Counted from the first letter of the stretch, positions 17,629 through 27,081 are shown. The stretch is 64,000 bases of DNA from Falsihalocynthiibacter halioticoli (GCF_025802015.1 NZ_JAOYFC010000002.1:496001-560000), one strand, 5' to 3'. Translations and numbers: made by a program. Notes: a model not told the origin generated them from the sequence alone.

Positions 17629-18213
17629 TCATAGAGAACTGCCGCCGACTGCCTTTTCCAGACGCGCGATCGCATCGCTAACGCCAAACAGGTTCGGATG
17701 CAATATGGACACTTGGCGAAAGACCTCAAGAGCTTGTTCCGGCTTTCCGGTTTCCTCAAGGATACGTCCAAGGCCAAGCATAGCCCCGTAATGGCGCGGC
17801 TGTAGCGTTAGGGTCTGGCCGATATCAAACATCGAAGGACCGTAGAGCCCTGCATGAAAATAAGCCGTCGCCCGTCCGTTCCAGCCTTCGGCAAACGATG
17901 GCGCATGGTCGATCACGGCTGTGAAATGGCCAATCGCCGAGTTTAGGTCGCCTTCTCTTAATGCCGTCATGCCCCGCATCAACAGCATGTTCATTGCGTC
18001 CGAGCCGGAATCAAAAAACAACTTCTGGATCTCTTCTTCGGTTTCGCGCCACTCGAGGTTTTGGGGGTCTGCTAACTCCTCGAACAAACGGTCAAGTTGC
18101 TCTTCTCTTGTGCCGTCTTGCGCAGTTAAAGGCGCACCAGAGACGGCCGCGAAAAATATCGCAGAAAAAGTTACCGTAACGAAACGATTGAGAAAGGGGT
18201 TTAACACTCTCAT
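17629..18213 (-). CDS. exported tetratricopeptide-repeat protein
   Basis: A 194-residue protein with an N-terminal signal peptide (VTVTFSAIFFAAVSG, cleavage probably after APLTAQ-like residues near 30) and two to three TPR units, clearest as GMTALREGDLNSAIGHFTAV, WNGRATAYFHAGLYGPSMFD and GLGRILEETGKPEQALEVFR. The open frame runs up to 18549, but that part is the antisense of the SCP2 gene; ATG 18213 gives a proper signal peptide. TPR proteins of this kind usually mediate protein contacts in the periplasm; the partner is unknown. It lies 42 bases before the helicase start in the same direction and may lead that operon. Confidence 0.85.
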   Translation of the reverse strand: MRVLNPFLNRFVTVTFSAIFFAAVSGAPLTAQDGTREEQLDRLFEELADPQNLEWRETEEEIQKLFFDSGSDAMNMLLMRGMTALREGDLNSAIGHFTAVIDHAPSFAEGWNGRATAYFHAGLYGPSMFDIGQTLTLQPRHYGAMLGLGRILEETGKPEQALEVFRQVSILHPNLFGVSDAIARLEKAVGGSSL

Positions 18214-18286
18214 AACACATGCAAGTGTAACCCAAAGGTGGGGAAATGCGACCCCTATCACCTTCACGTTTCTTGGAGATAAGATA

Positions 18287-18571
18287 ATGAGCGAAATCAT
18301 CACAAAAGCCGTTGAGGCCCTGAACGAAAAAATCCCGAGCTTTGACGGATCGGCAAAATTCATTGTTGAAGACGAAGGTTCGATCATGATCGACGGCGGC
18401 GGCGTGCGCGCGGGCGATGAAGACGCTGATGTAACACTCTCTGCAAGCGCCGAAGTATTCAAAGGCATCCTTGACGGAAGCCAGAACCCCACGACGGCGT
18501 TCATGATGGGCAAACTCAAAGTAGACGGCGACATGGGCCAAGCGATCAAGCTCGGCGCTGCTCTCGGCTAA
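18287..18571 (+). CDS. SCP2 sterol-binding domain protein
   Basis: A 94-residue single-domain protein matching the SCP2 lipid-binding fold: IPSFDGSAKFIVEDEGSIMI at the start of the sheet, DVTLSASAEVFKGILDG in the middle and the signature TAFMMGKLKVDGDMGQAIKL near the C-terminus. SCP2 domains bind acyl chains or other hydrophobic ligands. Start ATG 18287 has GGAG about 8 bases upstream; the longer open frame upstream is antisense to the TPR gene. It is 3 bases from the alpha/beta hydrolase start, so the two are probably one transcript; a lipid-handling link with that hydrolase is an inference. Confidence 0.92.
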   Translation: MSEIITKAVEALNEKIPSFDGSAKFIVEDEGSIMIDGGGVRAGDEDADVTLSASAEVFKGILDGSQNPTTAFMMGKLKVDGDMGQAIKLGAALG

Positions 18572-18574
18572 CCC

Positions 18575-19519
18575 ATGAATAATGCTCCGCTTTTTGACGA
18601 AGTAATCGACGAGAGCGAAGCCGGAACGGCCAGTTGGGTAACAACTGAAGACAATATCCGCCTGCGGGTGTGTCACTGGAACAGCGACGCACCCAAAGGC
18701 ACGATATTGGTGTTGCCCGGACGGGCAGAATTCATCGAAAAATATATCCCCGTTGCGCATCGTTTAGCCAAAGCAGGCTATGCCGTTGCGTCGCTTGATT
18801 GGCGCGGCCAGGGCCTATCGGACAGGAGCACGCCAAAAGGTTCGGTGCTTGGCCATATCGATAGCTATGCGTCCTATCAAAATGATGTGAACGCGCTGCT
18901 TCAGCACACAGAGGCCCAGGAGCTCCCGAAACCAATTTTTGTTCTGGCGCATTCAATGGGCGGTATGATCGCGCTTCGGTCGCTTCATAATGGTTTTAAG
19001 CCTCGTGCCATCTGCTTTTCCGCGCCCATGTGGAAGGTTAAGGTCGCGACCTTGCTGCGACCTCTCGTTTGGCTGGTGGGAACGATTGCCGAATTGATTG
19101 GCAAAACCATGTTTCGGCTCCCCGGGACATCAACGCGCCATTACACGCTAAGCGCGCCTTTTGAAGACAACAAGCTCACGACGAACGCAGAGGTCTTTGC
19201 CTCCATCGCCAGAACGCTCAGAAAACATCCGGAGCTTGAGGTCGGCGGCCCCTCTCTTGGGTGGCTGCGTGCAAGCCAGCATGAAAGCACCATACTCGCC
19301 AAGATACCCACGCCAAACATACCTGCGCTCATCCTTCTGGGCGGACGCGAACGGATCGTGGATATGGCCCCTGTTTTAAAAAGGGTTGCGCAGTGGCCAA
19401 ACAGTAAGACCCATCAATTTGACGCCGCCGAGCATGAAGTCTTGATGGAAGTGCCAGAAATTGCCGATCAGGCCTTTGAGCGTGTCATCGAGTTCTTTGA
19501 CAGTTTCAGCGAAGACTAG
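18575..19519 (+). CDS. alpha/beta hydrolase, lysophospholipase (PldB) type
   Basis: A 314-residue serine hydrolase. The nucleophile elbow is LAHSMGGMIALRSL (GxSxG variant HSMGG) near residue 128, the oxyanion region is VLPGRAEFIEKYIPVAHRLA, and DWRGQGLSDR follows as in monoacylglycerol lipase/PldB proteins; the likely catalytic His is in DAAEHEVLMEVPEI near the C-terminus, with Asp in ERIVDMAP. No signal peptide, so cytoplasmic. Expected substrates are lysophospholipids or monoacylglycerols. It follows the SCP2-domain gene by 3 bases and precedes pepF by 78. Confidence 0.9.
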   Translation: MNNAPLFDEVIDESEAGTASWVTTEDNIRLRVCHWNSDAPKGTILVLPGRAEFIEKYIPVAHRLAKAGYAVASLDWRGQGLSDRSTPKGSVLGHIDSYASYQNDVNALLQHTEAQELPKPIFVLAHSMGGMIALRSLHNGFKPRAICFSAPMWKVKVATLLRPLVWLVGTIAELIGKTMFRLPGTSTRHYTLSAPFEDNKLTTNAEVFASIARTLRKHPELEVGGPSLGWLRASQHESTILAKIPTPNIPALILLGGRERIVDMAPVLKRVAQWPNSKTHQFDAAEHEVLMEVPEIADQAFERVIEFFDSFSED

Positions 19520-19597
19520 GAACAAATTCCGGCACATCTCTTGAATATGGCCACGCGCTCTGCCTATGTCTAAGCGAACAATTTTCGAGAGGTTTCC

Positions 19598-21436
19598 ATG
19601 CAGTTTGAACTCCCCCGCCCCATTTTTGATGCCAACGCCAATTCCGGCGCGTCTCCGGAGGGCGAAGGGCTTGGCAATCTGCCCGAATGGGATTTGAACG
19701 ATCTCTATACAGCAGAGGACGCGCCAGAACTTACCCGCGATATGGAATGGCTGGAAAAGGCCTGCGCCGACTTTGCCAGCACATACGAAGGTAAGCTCGA
19801 CGATCTCGACGCCGAGGGCATGTTGAAATGTGTACAAGATTACGAGGCGATTGATCTGATCGCGGGGCGCATCATGTCGTTTGCGGGTCTGCGGTATTAC
19901 CAGATCACCACCGATGCTGGCCGCGCAAAATTCATGTCGGACTGTCAGGAAAAAGTAACCGTATTCACCACGCCGCTTGTTTTCTACAGCCTCGAGATCA
20001 ACCGGATTGATGACGATAAGCTCGCTGAAATGTTCGCTGAGAATGCCGATCTCGCGCGTTATAAGCCGATATTTGACCGCCAACGCGCGATGAAACCCTA
20101 TCAGCTTTCTGATGAGCTTGAGCGTTTCTTACACGACCAATCAACCGTCGGCGCTGCCGCATGGAACCGCCTATTTGATGAGACGATTGCCGGACTTACC
20201 TTCGATATCGACGGCGAGGAACTGCCACTTGAAGCTGTTCTAAACATGCTCACAGATCAGGACCGCTCCAAGCGCGAAACAGCGAGCCATGCTCTCGCAA
20301 AAGTCTTCGAAGAGAACATCAAAATCTTTTCCCGCGTGCACAACACGCTTGCGAAAGAAAAGGAAATTGAAGATCGCTGGCGCAAAATGCCTACGGCTCA
20401 AACGGGCCGTCACCTGTCTAACCATGTTGAGCCCGAAGTGGTCGAAGCGCTGCGCAACGCGGTTGTAGCCGCTTATCCTAAGCTGTCGCACCGTTATTAC
20501 GCGCTCAAAGCCAAATGGCTTGGCCTCGAACAAATGGAAACATGGGATCGCAACGCCCCGCTTCCCAAGAAAGACGAAAAAACCGTTGCATGGGATGATG
20601 CCAAAGACATCGTTATGCAGGCATACAACGGTTTTGACCCGCGTATGGGCGAATTGGCCGAACCGTTCTTTAACAAAGGCTGGATCGACGCTGCTGTAAA
20701 ACCGGGTAAAGCACCGGGCGCTTTTGCGCACCCGACGGTCACAAATGTGCACCCCTATGTGATGCTCAACTATCTCGGCAAACCGCGTGATGTGATGACC
20801 CTTGCGCATGAGCTTGGCCACGGCGTCCATCAAGTATTGGCCGCAGAACAAGGCGAGTTGCTCGCCTCAACCCCGCTGACGCTGGCCGAGACAGCCTCTG
20901 TTTTCGGTGAAATGCTGACTTTCCAGCAAATGCTATCTGAGGCCAAAACCAAGGAAGAGCGCAAAATCCTGCTCGCTGGCAAGGTCGAAGACATGATCAA
21001 CACGGTGGTCCGCCAGATCGCGTTCTATGATTTTGAGTGCAAACTCCACGAAGCGCGTCGCAATGGCGAACTCACGCCAGAGGACATTAACACACTATGG
21101 ATGTCAGTGCAGGCCGAAAGCCTTGGCCCCGTCTTCAACTTTGAGAAGGGCTACGAAACGTTTTGGGCCTATGTACCGCATTTCGTGCACTCGCCCTTTT
21201 ACGTCTACGCCTATGCCTTTGGCGATGGCCTCGTAAATGCGCTCTATGCTGTGTATGCCGAAGGTGGCGAGGGCTTCCAAGAAAAGTACTTCGACATGCT
21301 GCGCGCGGGCGGATCGAAACATCACTCAGAGCTTCTTGCGCCCTTCGGTCTTGATGCCTCGGATCCTAAATTCTGGGATAAGGGGCTGTCGATGATATCA
21401 GGTATGATCGACGAGCTTGAAGCGATGGAAGACTAA
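19598..21436 (+). CDS. pepF: M3 family oligoendopeptidase (PepF/M3)
   Basis: A 612-residue zinc metallopeptidase that cuts short peptides in the cytoplasm. The zinc motif is LAHELGHGVHQ at about residues 401-411 with the third ligand Glu in ETASVFGEMLTF about 30 residues later; FVHSPFYVYAYAFGDGLVNA is the C-terminal M3 substrate region. The N-terminal helical lid (EWDLNDLYTAEDAPEL) matches the pepF_2 branch found in Rhodobacterales. Standard size, no signal peptide. A 9-bp GC hairpin follows 12 bases after the stop. Confidence 0.93.
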   Translation: MQFELPRPIFDANANSGASPEGEGLGNLPEWDLNDLYTAEDAPELTRDMEWLEKACADFASTYEGKLDDLDAEGMLKCVQDYEAIDLIAGRIMSFAGLRYYQITTDAGRAKFMSDCQEKVTVFTTPLVFYSLEINRIDDDKLAEMFAENADLARYKPIFDRQRAMKPYQLSDELERFLHDQSTVGAAAWNRLFDETIAGLTFDIDGEELPLEAVLNMLTDQDRSKRETASHALAKVFEENIKIFSRVHNTLAKEKEIEDRWRKMPTAQTGRHLSNHVEPEVVEALRNAVVAAYPKLSHRYYALKAKWLGLEQMETWDRNAPLPKKDEKTVAWDDAKDIVMQAYNGFDPRMGELAEPFFNKGWIDAAVKPGKAPGAFAHPTVTNVHPYVMLNYLGKPRDVMTLAHELGHGVHQVLAAEQGELLASTPLTLAETASVFGEMLTFQQMLSEAKTKEERKILLAGKVEDMINTVVRQIAFYDFECKLHEARRNGELTPEDINTLWMSVQAESLGPVFNFEKGYETFWAYVPHFVHSPFYVYAYAFGDGLVNALYAVYAEGGEGFQEKYFDMLRAGGSKHHSELLAPFGLDASDPKFWDKGLSMISGMIDELEAMED

Positions 21437-21448
21437 TCCAAAACAAAA

Positions 21449-21475
21449 CGCGGGCGGCAAGGAACACCGCCCGCG
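21449..21475. terminator. GC-rich hairpin between convergent pepF and oxidoreductase
   Basis: A perfect 9-bp stem (CGCGGGCGG / CCGCCCGCG) with a 9-base loop. On the minus strand it is followed by a T-rich run (TTTTGTTTTGG), so it best fits the terminator of the minus-strand oxidoreductase, and may work in both directions. Confidence 0.65.
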
Positions 21476-21494
21476 AATATCCCATAATGGCGGC

Positions 21495-22469
21495 CTAGAC
21501 GTCAGTGCTTTTTTGAAACACGTCATCCATGAGCAGCTGTGTTTTCTTTGCGTCTTCTAGCGACCAAGGATAATCCGCGCCGGTCATTACCGATTTACAG
21601 AAGTTTTCAACCTGCAATGCATATTGCTCAACACCCGGATAGCGGATCACTTGCTCACCAGAGTCATTTGTAATGTGAAGCTGTGCTTCGGCGTAAACAT
21701 TTGCGTTGAAAGGTGTTTTCACAATGAGCTTGCCTCGGTCGCCAAAGAAAACGACCTCCTGATGAGACGTCAAACGCATTGAAACCATTCCAGAGTATGT
21801 GAACCCGTCCATACGGGCAAAAATATTCGTAAAGACATCCACGTCGTTCTCTTTACGCATTCTTACATCCAGAACTTCCGCCGTCTTTGCTTCGGTCGCA
21901 AAGAGAGTTGATCCAAGAATGTAAACTCCGATATCTCGCAACGCACCGCCGCCGTATTCAGGCAGGTTGCGGATGTTTTTGACGTCGGTTTCGTTGTTGT
22001 AGCAGAAGTTTGCGCTGACGTGGCGAAGCTCCCCGATCGCGCCATTTGCAATCTGTTTGCGCGCCTCAATCCACTGTGGGTGATGGGTGATCATAAAGGC
22101 TTCAGCGGCAAGCAGCCCTCTCTCATCGCGCAGGGCAATAAGATCGTCAAACTCGCCAGCTTCAAGCGCCAGAGGCTTTTCGCACAACACGTGTTTTCCT
22201 GCTTTGAGGGCCTTCTTGGACCACTCCACGTGTAGATTGTTTGGCAAAGGAATATAAACCGCGTCGATATCAGGCGTGTTTAGAAGCTCCTGATAATCGG
22301 TATAAACCGCCAGATTCGGGCAGAACTCCTGAAACGGAACCGCTTTAGCTTCTGAAGACGTGGCGAGCGCGGCAAACTCTGCGCCTTTTGCGCGGTGGAT
22401 CGCCGGAGCCATGTGATTGAGTGCGAAATTCGCGGCACCAAGCACGCCGAAACGAATAGGTTTTGTCAT
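21495..22469 (-). CDS. Gfo/Idh/MocA family oxidoreductase
   Basis: A 324-residue NAD(P)-dependent dehydrogenase. The Rossmann motif is FGVLGAANFALNHMAPAIH at the N-terminus, YIPLPNNLHVEWSKKALKAG follows, and the key HVLCEKPLAL carries the conserved EKP lysine near residue 94; the C-terminal half (GGGALRDIGVYILGS) is the substrate domain. Family members oxidise or reduce sugars, inositols or aldehydes (for example 1,5-anhydrofructose reductase or deoxyfluoroglucose-type dehydrogenases). Isolated gene between pepF (convergent) and rpoH (same strand, 59 bases), so no substrate clue. Confidence 0.9.
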   Translation of the reverse strand: MTKPIRFGVLGAANFALNHMAPAIHRAKGAEFAALATSSEAKAVPFQEFCPNLAVYTDYQELLNTPDIDAVYIPLPNNLHVEWSKKALKAGKHVLCEKPLALEAGEFDDLIALRDERGLLAAEAFMITHHPQWIEARKQIANGAIGELRHVSANFCYNNETDVKNIRNLPEYGGGALRDIGVYILGSTLFATEAKTAEVLDVRMRKENDVDVFTNIFARMDGFTYSGMVSMRLTSHQEVVFFGDRGKLIVKTPFNANVYAEAQLHITNDSGEQVIRYPGVEQYALQVENFCKSVMTGADYPWSLEDAKKTQLLMDDVFQKSTDV

Positions 22470-22528
22470 AAGATAGCCTCCCGAAATGGTTTGCGAGAGG
22501 CTATCAAGATTTCAAACAGGTGCAACGC

Positions 22529-23425
22529 CTAAGCGTTTGCGAGCATACCGTTTTCTTTTGCCAGCTCCCGCATGCGCTTTTGTAACTTCTCAAACGCACG
22601 CACTTCGATCTGGCGAATACGCTCGCGGCTGACGTTATATTGCGAAGACAACTCTTCGAGAGTCACTGGCTTGTCTTGAAGACGACGCTGAGTGAGGATG
22701 TCTTTTTCGCGGTCGTTCAATACGTCCATCGCCTCGATCAAAAGCCCACGACGCATATCAAGCTCGTCTTTACGCTCGTAATCTCCGGCTTGGTCGGCGT
22801 CGGTGTCTTCGAGCCAATCCTGCCATTGCGTTGCTGTATCGCCGTCGCTACCAACCATCGCATTCAGCGATGCATCACCACCGGACATACGTCGGTTCAT
22901 TGAAACGACTTCGTCCTCGCTTACACTTAGGTCATGCGCGATTTTTGCGACCTGATCCGGATGCAAATCACCATCTTCTAGAGCGCCGATACGGGCCTTT
23001 GCTTTACGCAAGTTGAAGAACAGCTTCTTTTGAGCGCTTGTCGTGCCTAGCTTAACAAGAGACCAACTCCGCAGCACATATTCTTGAATGCTGGCGCGGA
23101 TCCACCACATCGCATAAGTCGCGAGGCGGAACCCTTTCTCTGGGTCAAACCGCTTAACTGCCTGCATCAAGCCGACGTTCGCTTCCGAGACAACTTCGGC
23201 CTGCGGCAGACCGTAGCCCCGATAGCCCATGGCGATTTTGGCAGCGAGCCGGAGGTGGCTCGTTACGAGCTTGTGCGCAGCTTCGCTGTCCTGATCCTCT
23301 GCCCAACGCTTTGCGAGCATGTACTCTTCTTCCGGCTCAAGCATAGGAAATTTGCGGATTTCACGCAGGTACTGGCTCAGCCCCTGTTCTGGTGTTGCGG
23401 CCGGTAAATTCTTAAAATTGCTCAT
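22529..23425 (-). CDS. rpoH: RNA polymerase heat-shock sigma factor (sigma-32)
   Basis: A 298-residue group 3 sigma factor. Region 2 is complete (HLRLAAKIAMGYRGYGLPQA; KGFRLATYAMWWIRASIQEY) and region 4.2 has the helix-turn-helix VTLEELSSQYNVSRERIRQI. The RpoH box Q(R/K)KLFFNLR appears as SAQKKLFFNLRKAKARI, which separates it from RpoD and RpoS. A strong SD (AGGGGG) lies 9 bases before the ATG. Rhodobacteraceae often carry two rpoH paralogues; which one this is (RpoHI or RpoHII) I cannot say safely. The 196-base upstream gap to rluD should hold its promoter; no clear consensus was identified. Confidence 0.95.
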   Translation of the reverse strand: MSNFKNLPAATPEQGLSQYLREIRKFPMLEPEEEYMLAKRWAEDQDSEAAHKLVTSHLRLAAKIAMGYRGYGLPQAEVVSEANVGLMQAVKRFDPEKGFRLATYAMWWIRASIQEYVLRSWSLVKLGTTSAQKKLFFNLRKAKARIGALEDGDLHPDQVAKIAHDLSVSEDEVVSMNRRMSGGDASLNAMVGSDGDTATQWQDWLEDTDADQAGDYERKDELDMRRGLLIEAMDVLNDREKDILTQRRLQDKPVTLEELSSQYNVSRERIRQIEVRAFEKLQKRMRELAKENGMLANA

Positions 23426-23621
23426 AATCTGTACCCCCTATAGTCCATGCGACCCGCCTTATGTTTAAGCGATTAACATTGAGTTAAGTTCTCGCTTGCC
23501 GTTTTCAAGAGGCTAATCTCAAATTCTGAATTCGGATTGTGGTTTTAGCTTACCAATACGCGAAAATAAACCTTATTCCCCAACTGTGTCAGCGCCTCAC
23601 AGCACTGTGTTGGTTTGTAAG

Positions 23622-24674
23622 CTAGGCATTCGATATCTGCTGAGGATCACCACCGAGAGCACGAATAAGCTCGGACATGTCATCAGGCAACGGTGCAGCA
23701 AACCGAAGCGTTTCTTCCGTAACCGGATGAACGAAACCCAGAGTTGCAGCATGAAGCGCCTGACGTGGGAAGACGCGCGCTGCTTCAACGCCGTCTTCGC
23801 CAATCGCTTTAACGTTCAACTTACGACGTCCGCCGTAGGTTGGGTCTCCAATCAGGCCGTGACCTGCGTGTGCCATATGAACGCGAATTTGATGCGTGCG
23901 CCCTGTTTCAAGCCAACATTCGATCAGGCTGGCAACAGCAGGAGTTCCGAGCGGCATGACAATTCGGCTACGCGTTACAGCATGACGTCCGCCGTGGAAC
24001 AGCACTGCCTGTTTTTGACGGTCTATTTTGTGTCGCGCCAAATGTGTTGTAATCTTCATGATGTTGCCCGGCTCGAAATTCACGCCTTTTACGCCACGCA
24101 ATCGCGGGTCATTCGCGTCAGGAACACCATATACAACCGCATGATAATGCCGCTCGACTGTGTGTTTCTCGAACTGTTTGGCAAGGCCATGATGCGCCGC
24201 GTCGGATTTCGCGACGACAAGAAGGCCGCTCGTTTCTTTATCGATCCGATGAACAATACCTGGGCGCTTCTCGCCGCCAACACCAGACAGGCTCTCGCCA
24301 CAGTGATGAAGCAAAGCATTGACCAGCGTACCAGATGGCGAACCGGGCGCCGGATGTACAACCATGCCAGCAGGCTTATTGATCACAATAAGGTCGTCGT
24401 CTTCAAAGACAACATCAAGCGGGATGTCTTCAGGGAGCATATGGCTTTCAGCAGAAACAGGAACAGTAATCTCAAAGACATCCCCTTCGGCAACAGTTGC
24501 GCGAGGATCTGTTTGCACTGATCCATTTTGCTGAACCATGCCCTGTTCCAGCAATTTCGCAATCCGTGAGCGGCTAAGCGACGCTTCCACTGGAACGTCA
24601 CGCGAAAGCGCTTTATCAAGGCGCTTGGGCGGATCAGGCTGGATCTCCACGCGAACAACAGAGGACATAGTCAT
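23622..24674 (-). CDS. RluD-type 23S rRNA pseudouridine synthase
   Basis: A 350-residue RluA-family enzyme. An N-terminal S4 domain (RLDKALSRDVPVEASLSRSR) is followed by the catalytic domain with GIVHRIDKETSGLLVVAKSD, whose Asp (about residue 143) is the nucleophile; ECWLETGRTHQIRVHMAHAG is the second signature. S4 plus this domain order fits RluC/RluD, which modify helix 35 or 69 of 23S rRNA; RluD is the likelier by length. Two ATGs exist; AGGAG lies 8 bases before ATG 24674, favouring it over 24668. Its start codon overlaps that of the divergent small membrane gene at 24673 on the opposite strand. Confidence 0.92.
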   Translation of the reverse strand: MTMSSVVRVEIQPDPPKRLDKALSRDVPVEASLSRSRIAKLLEQGMVQQNGSVQTDPRATVAEGDVFEITVPVSAESHMLPEDIPLDVVFEDDDLIVINKPAGMVVHPAPGSPSGTLVNALLHHCGESLSGVGGEKRPGIVHRIDKETSGLLVVAKSDAAHHGLAKQFEKHTVERHYHAVVYGVPDANDPRLRGVKGVNFEPGNIMKITTHLARHKIDRQKQAVLFHGGRHAVTRSRIVMPLGTPAVASLIECWLETGRTHQIRVHMAHAGHGLIGDPTYGGRRKLNVKAIGEDGVEAARVFPRQALHAATLGFVHPVTEETLRFAAPLPDDMSELIRALGGDPQQISNA

Positions 24675-24987
24675 GGATCATTCTCCTGAAACGGAACCGG
24701 AGCTACCGCCCAACCTGAAGTTCCTGCGAATTTTGGTTACGATTTTAACCGCAACAATGATTGCAGGGCTTGTAATTGTGATTGCGCTGCTTGTCACCCG
24801 TTTCCCAAAGAGCACGGGTTCAAGCCTTTCCGGCATTTCCGAAATTGAATTGCCCGCAGGCACCAAAGCGACCGCCTTCACCAAAGGCAACGATTGGTAT
24901 GCCGTTGTCACGGAGCAAGATCAGATTCTGATATTCGATACCGAAAGCGGCGACTTGCGGCAGACGATTCAAATCACGGCCAAGTAA
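24673..24987 (+). CDS. small single-pass membrane protein (DUF6476-like)
   Basis: A 104-residue protein with one transmembrane helix at about residues 19-44 (ILVTILTATMIAGLVIVIAL) preceded by an acidic N-terminus and followed by a small soluble domain ending in NDWYAVVTEQDQILIFDTES, probably periplasmic. I recall homologues next to rluD in Rhodobacterales under a DUF6476-type name, but the family label is from memory. SD AGAGGA at 24660-24665 supports ATG 24673. Its start codon shares bases with the rluD start on the other strand, and it ends 6 bases from the convergent helicase stop. Function unknown. Confidence 0.8.
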   Translation: MDHSPETEPELPPNLKFLRILVTILTATMIAGLVIVIALLVTRFPKSTGSSLSGISEIELPAGTKATAFTKGNDWYAVVTEQDQILIFDTESGDLRQTIQITAK

Positions 24988-24993
24988 AAGGCG

Positions 24994-27081
24994 CTACTTT
25001 TTCTTAGTGCCCTTTCCACCCTTCGCAAATTTCCCTTTGCCGCTCACTTTGTGACGCAGCTTCTTGGATGGGTCGCGGGCATCGAAACCTGCAGGTGGTT
25101 TGGATTTTGGCGCCGTTTTAGATTTGTTCCGCTTTGGCACCGCATCTGCATTACCACCGAGCTTTGGTTTGAAATCGGAACTTGGCGCCTTGTCAAAACG
25201 CGCCTTCTTCGGCTTTTCGCGCTTTGCAGCAGCTCCATCCGATTTTGCAGGCTTTTCAAACTTTGCCGGTTTTTCCGAGCGCGCGGGCTTTTCAGAACGT
25301 TTCTTATATGAGTTTACATCGCCATGGGGCTTTTTGAATTCGCGCGGCTCTGGCTTATCGCCAAAGTCACGTTTCTTACCGCGCGGTTTCTGACCTGCTT
25401 GTCCACGATGGCCACCGGGTTTTCCCGGCTTCCGCGCGGGGCCCTTGCCGAATTTCGCGGGTCCAAGGTCTGGCGCCTTGTCGAGTTTCTTGACGACAAC
25501 GCCGTCTTCCAACTCGCCACCCTTGCCAACAACAGAGAAAAATCCGTCCGCAGCTTCGGCATTCAATTCAACAAAGGTTTCTTGCGGAACCATACGAATT
25601 GCACCGATCTCGCGTTTTGTAATCCCGCCGCTGCGGCACAAAAGAGGAATGAGCCAGCGCGGCTCGGCCTTTTGTTCGCGCCCTACTGAAAGCGTAACCC
25701 AAACCGAATTCTCGAAATCCGAGCGACGGCGATCTTCGCCCGCACCGACTTCGCGAAGTTCTTCTGGCGCGGAGCGCAACGCGCGATACTGAGCGATATA
25801 GGCCGCGGCAATTTCCTCTGGCGTCCGACCGTCGAGGAGTTTGGCGATCACAGCCTCTTCGCCCTCGGTCGAGACATTTGCAAAACCCTCGATTAGGCGT
25901 TCATTGTCTTTGTCGCGAACATCATCAGCATTGGGAGGAAGCCCCCAATTGGCCGTTACTTTCGCCCATTTCAAGAGGCGTTCAGCCTTGCCACGTTGGT
26001 TTTTCGGTACGATGAGCGCAGAGATACCCTTTTGTCCGGCACGGCCTGTTCGCCCTGAGCGGTGCAAGAGAGCCTCCTGGTTTTGTGGCAAGTCGGCGTG
26101 AACAACAAGCTCAAGACCCGGAAGGTCGATCCCGCGTGCGGCAACGTCAGTTGCAATACAGACCTGCGCGCGCCCATCACGCATGGCTTGAAGCGCGTGC
26201 GTCCGTTCAGATTGCGATAACTCACCTGAAAGCGCCACAACACGGAACCCTCGGTTGGTGAAACGTGCGGTCATGTGGTTCACAGTGGCGCGGGTCGCGC
26301 AAAACACGATCGAGGTTTCAGGCTCGTGATAACGCAGAAGATTGATGATCGCGTTTTCACGATCAGGCCCTGCACAGACGAGTGCTTGGTAATCAATGTC
26401 GACGTGTTGCTTGGCTTCGGAAACAGTGGCGACACGCACAGCGTCTTTTTGAAAGTTCTTGGCAAGCTCAGCGATTTGGCGCGGTACAGTCGCAGAGAAC
26501 ATCAACGACCGGCGGTCTTCCGGAGCAGAGCCAAGAATAAATTCGAGGTCCTCACGGAAGCCGAGGTCAAGCATCTCGTCAGCCTCATCAAGAACGATGG
26601 CTTTCATCTGGTCCATATCAAGCGACCCGCGCTCGATGTGGTCGCGCAGGCGGCCAGGTGTTCCAACAACGATGTGAGCACCCTTCTCAAGCGCGCGTCG
26701 CTCCGTGCGCATATCCATACCACCAACACAGGACGCAATCCGTGCACCAGTTTCTGCGTAAAGCCATTCAAACTCGCGCCGTACTTGCAATGCAAGTTCG
26801 CGGGTTGGCGCAACAACCAACGCAACAGGAGCTTCCGCACGTCCAAAGGCTTCTTGATCATCAAGCAGCGTAGGAGCAATCGCGATACCAAAAGCAACTG
26901 TCTTGCCCGAACCAGTCTGAGCAGAGACCAGCAAATCTGACGACACCAATTCAGGGTTGGAAACGTCTTTCTGAACCGGAGTCAGATCAGAGTAGCCCTT
27001 ATTGGTGAGGGCGCGGGCAAGGGGCGGCAGTATACCATCGAAGTGAGACACGGATTCTTCTTTCGGAAAGGATGCCGACAT
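24994..27081 (-). CDS. DEAD-box RNA helicase with DbpA-type RNA-binding domain
   Basis: A 695-residue ATP-dependent RNA helicase like CsdA/DeaD. Core motifs: Q motif GYSDLTPVQKDV, Walker A AQTGSGKT near 54-61, DEAD in IVLDEADEMLDLGF near 165, SAT in LMFSATVPRQ, and HRSGRTGRAGQKG near 340. After an auxiliary helical region, residues about 480-560 (CRSGGITKREIGAIRMVPQE) look like the DbpA RNA-recognition domain. The last 130 residues are a disordered Lys/Arg/Gly/Pro tail with repeated K-P-A-[RK] units. Such enzymes assist 50S assembly and cold-stress RNA remodelling. Monocistronic by appearance; the long basic tail is the only unusual element. Confidence 0.94.
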   Translation of the reverse strand: MSASFPKEESVSHFDGILPPLARALTNKGYSDLTPVQKDVSNPELVSSDLLVSAQTGSGKTVAFGIAIAPTLLDDQEAFGRAEAPVALVVAPTRELALQVRREFEWLYAETGARIASCVGGMDMRTERRALEKGAHIVVGTPGRLRDHIERGSLDMDQMKAIVLDEADEMLDLGFREDLEFILGSAPEDRRSLMFSATVPRQIAELAKNFQKDAVRVATVSEAKQHVDIDYQALVCAGPDRENAIINLLRYHEPETSIVFCATRATVNHMTARFTNRGFRVVALSGELSQSERTHALQAMRDGRAQVCIATDVAARGIDLPGLELVVHADLPQNQEALLHRSGRTGRAGQKGISALIVPKNQRGKAERLLKWAKVTANWGLPPNADDVRDKDNERLIEGFANVSTEGEEAVIAKLLDGRTPEEIAAAYIAQYRALRSAPEELREVGAGEDRRRSDFENSVWVTLSVGREQKAEPRWLIPLLCRSGGITKREIGAIRMVPQETFVELNAEAADGFFSVVGKGGELEDGVVVKKLDKAPDLGPAKFGKGPARKPGKPGGHRGQAGQKPRGKKRDFGDKPEPREFKKPHGDVNSYKKRSEKPARSEKPAKFEKPAKSDGAAAKREKPKKARFDKAPSSDFKPKLGGNADAVPKRNKSKTAPKSKPPAGFDARDPSKKLRHKVSGKGKFAKGGKGTKKK

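Noticed and set aside
23586..24521. 311-codon plus-strand frame opposite rluD
   Set aside because: Shadow frame; the minus-strand pseudouridine synthase motifs are complete.
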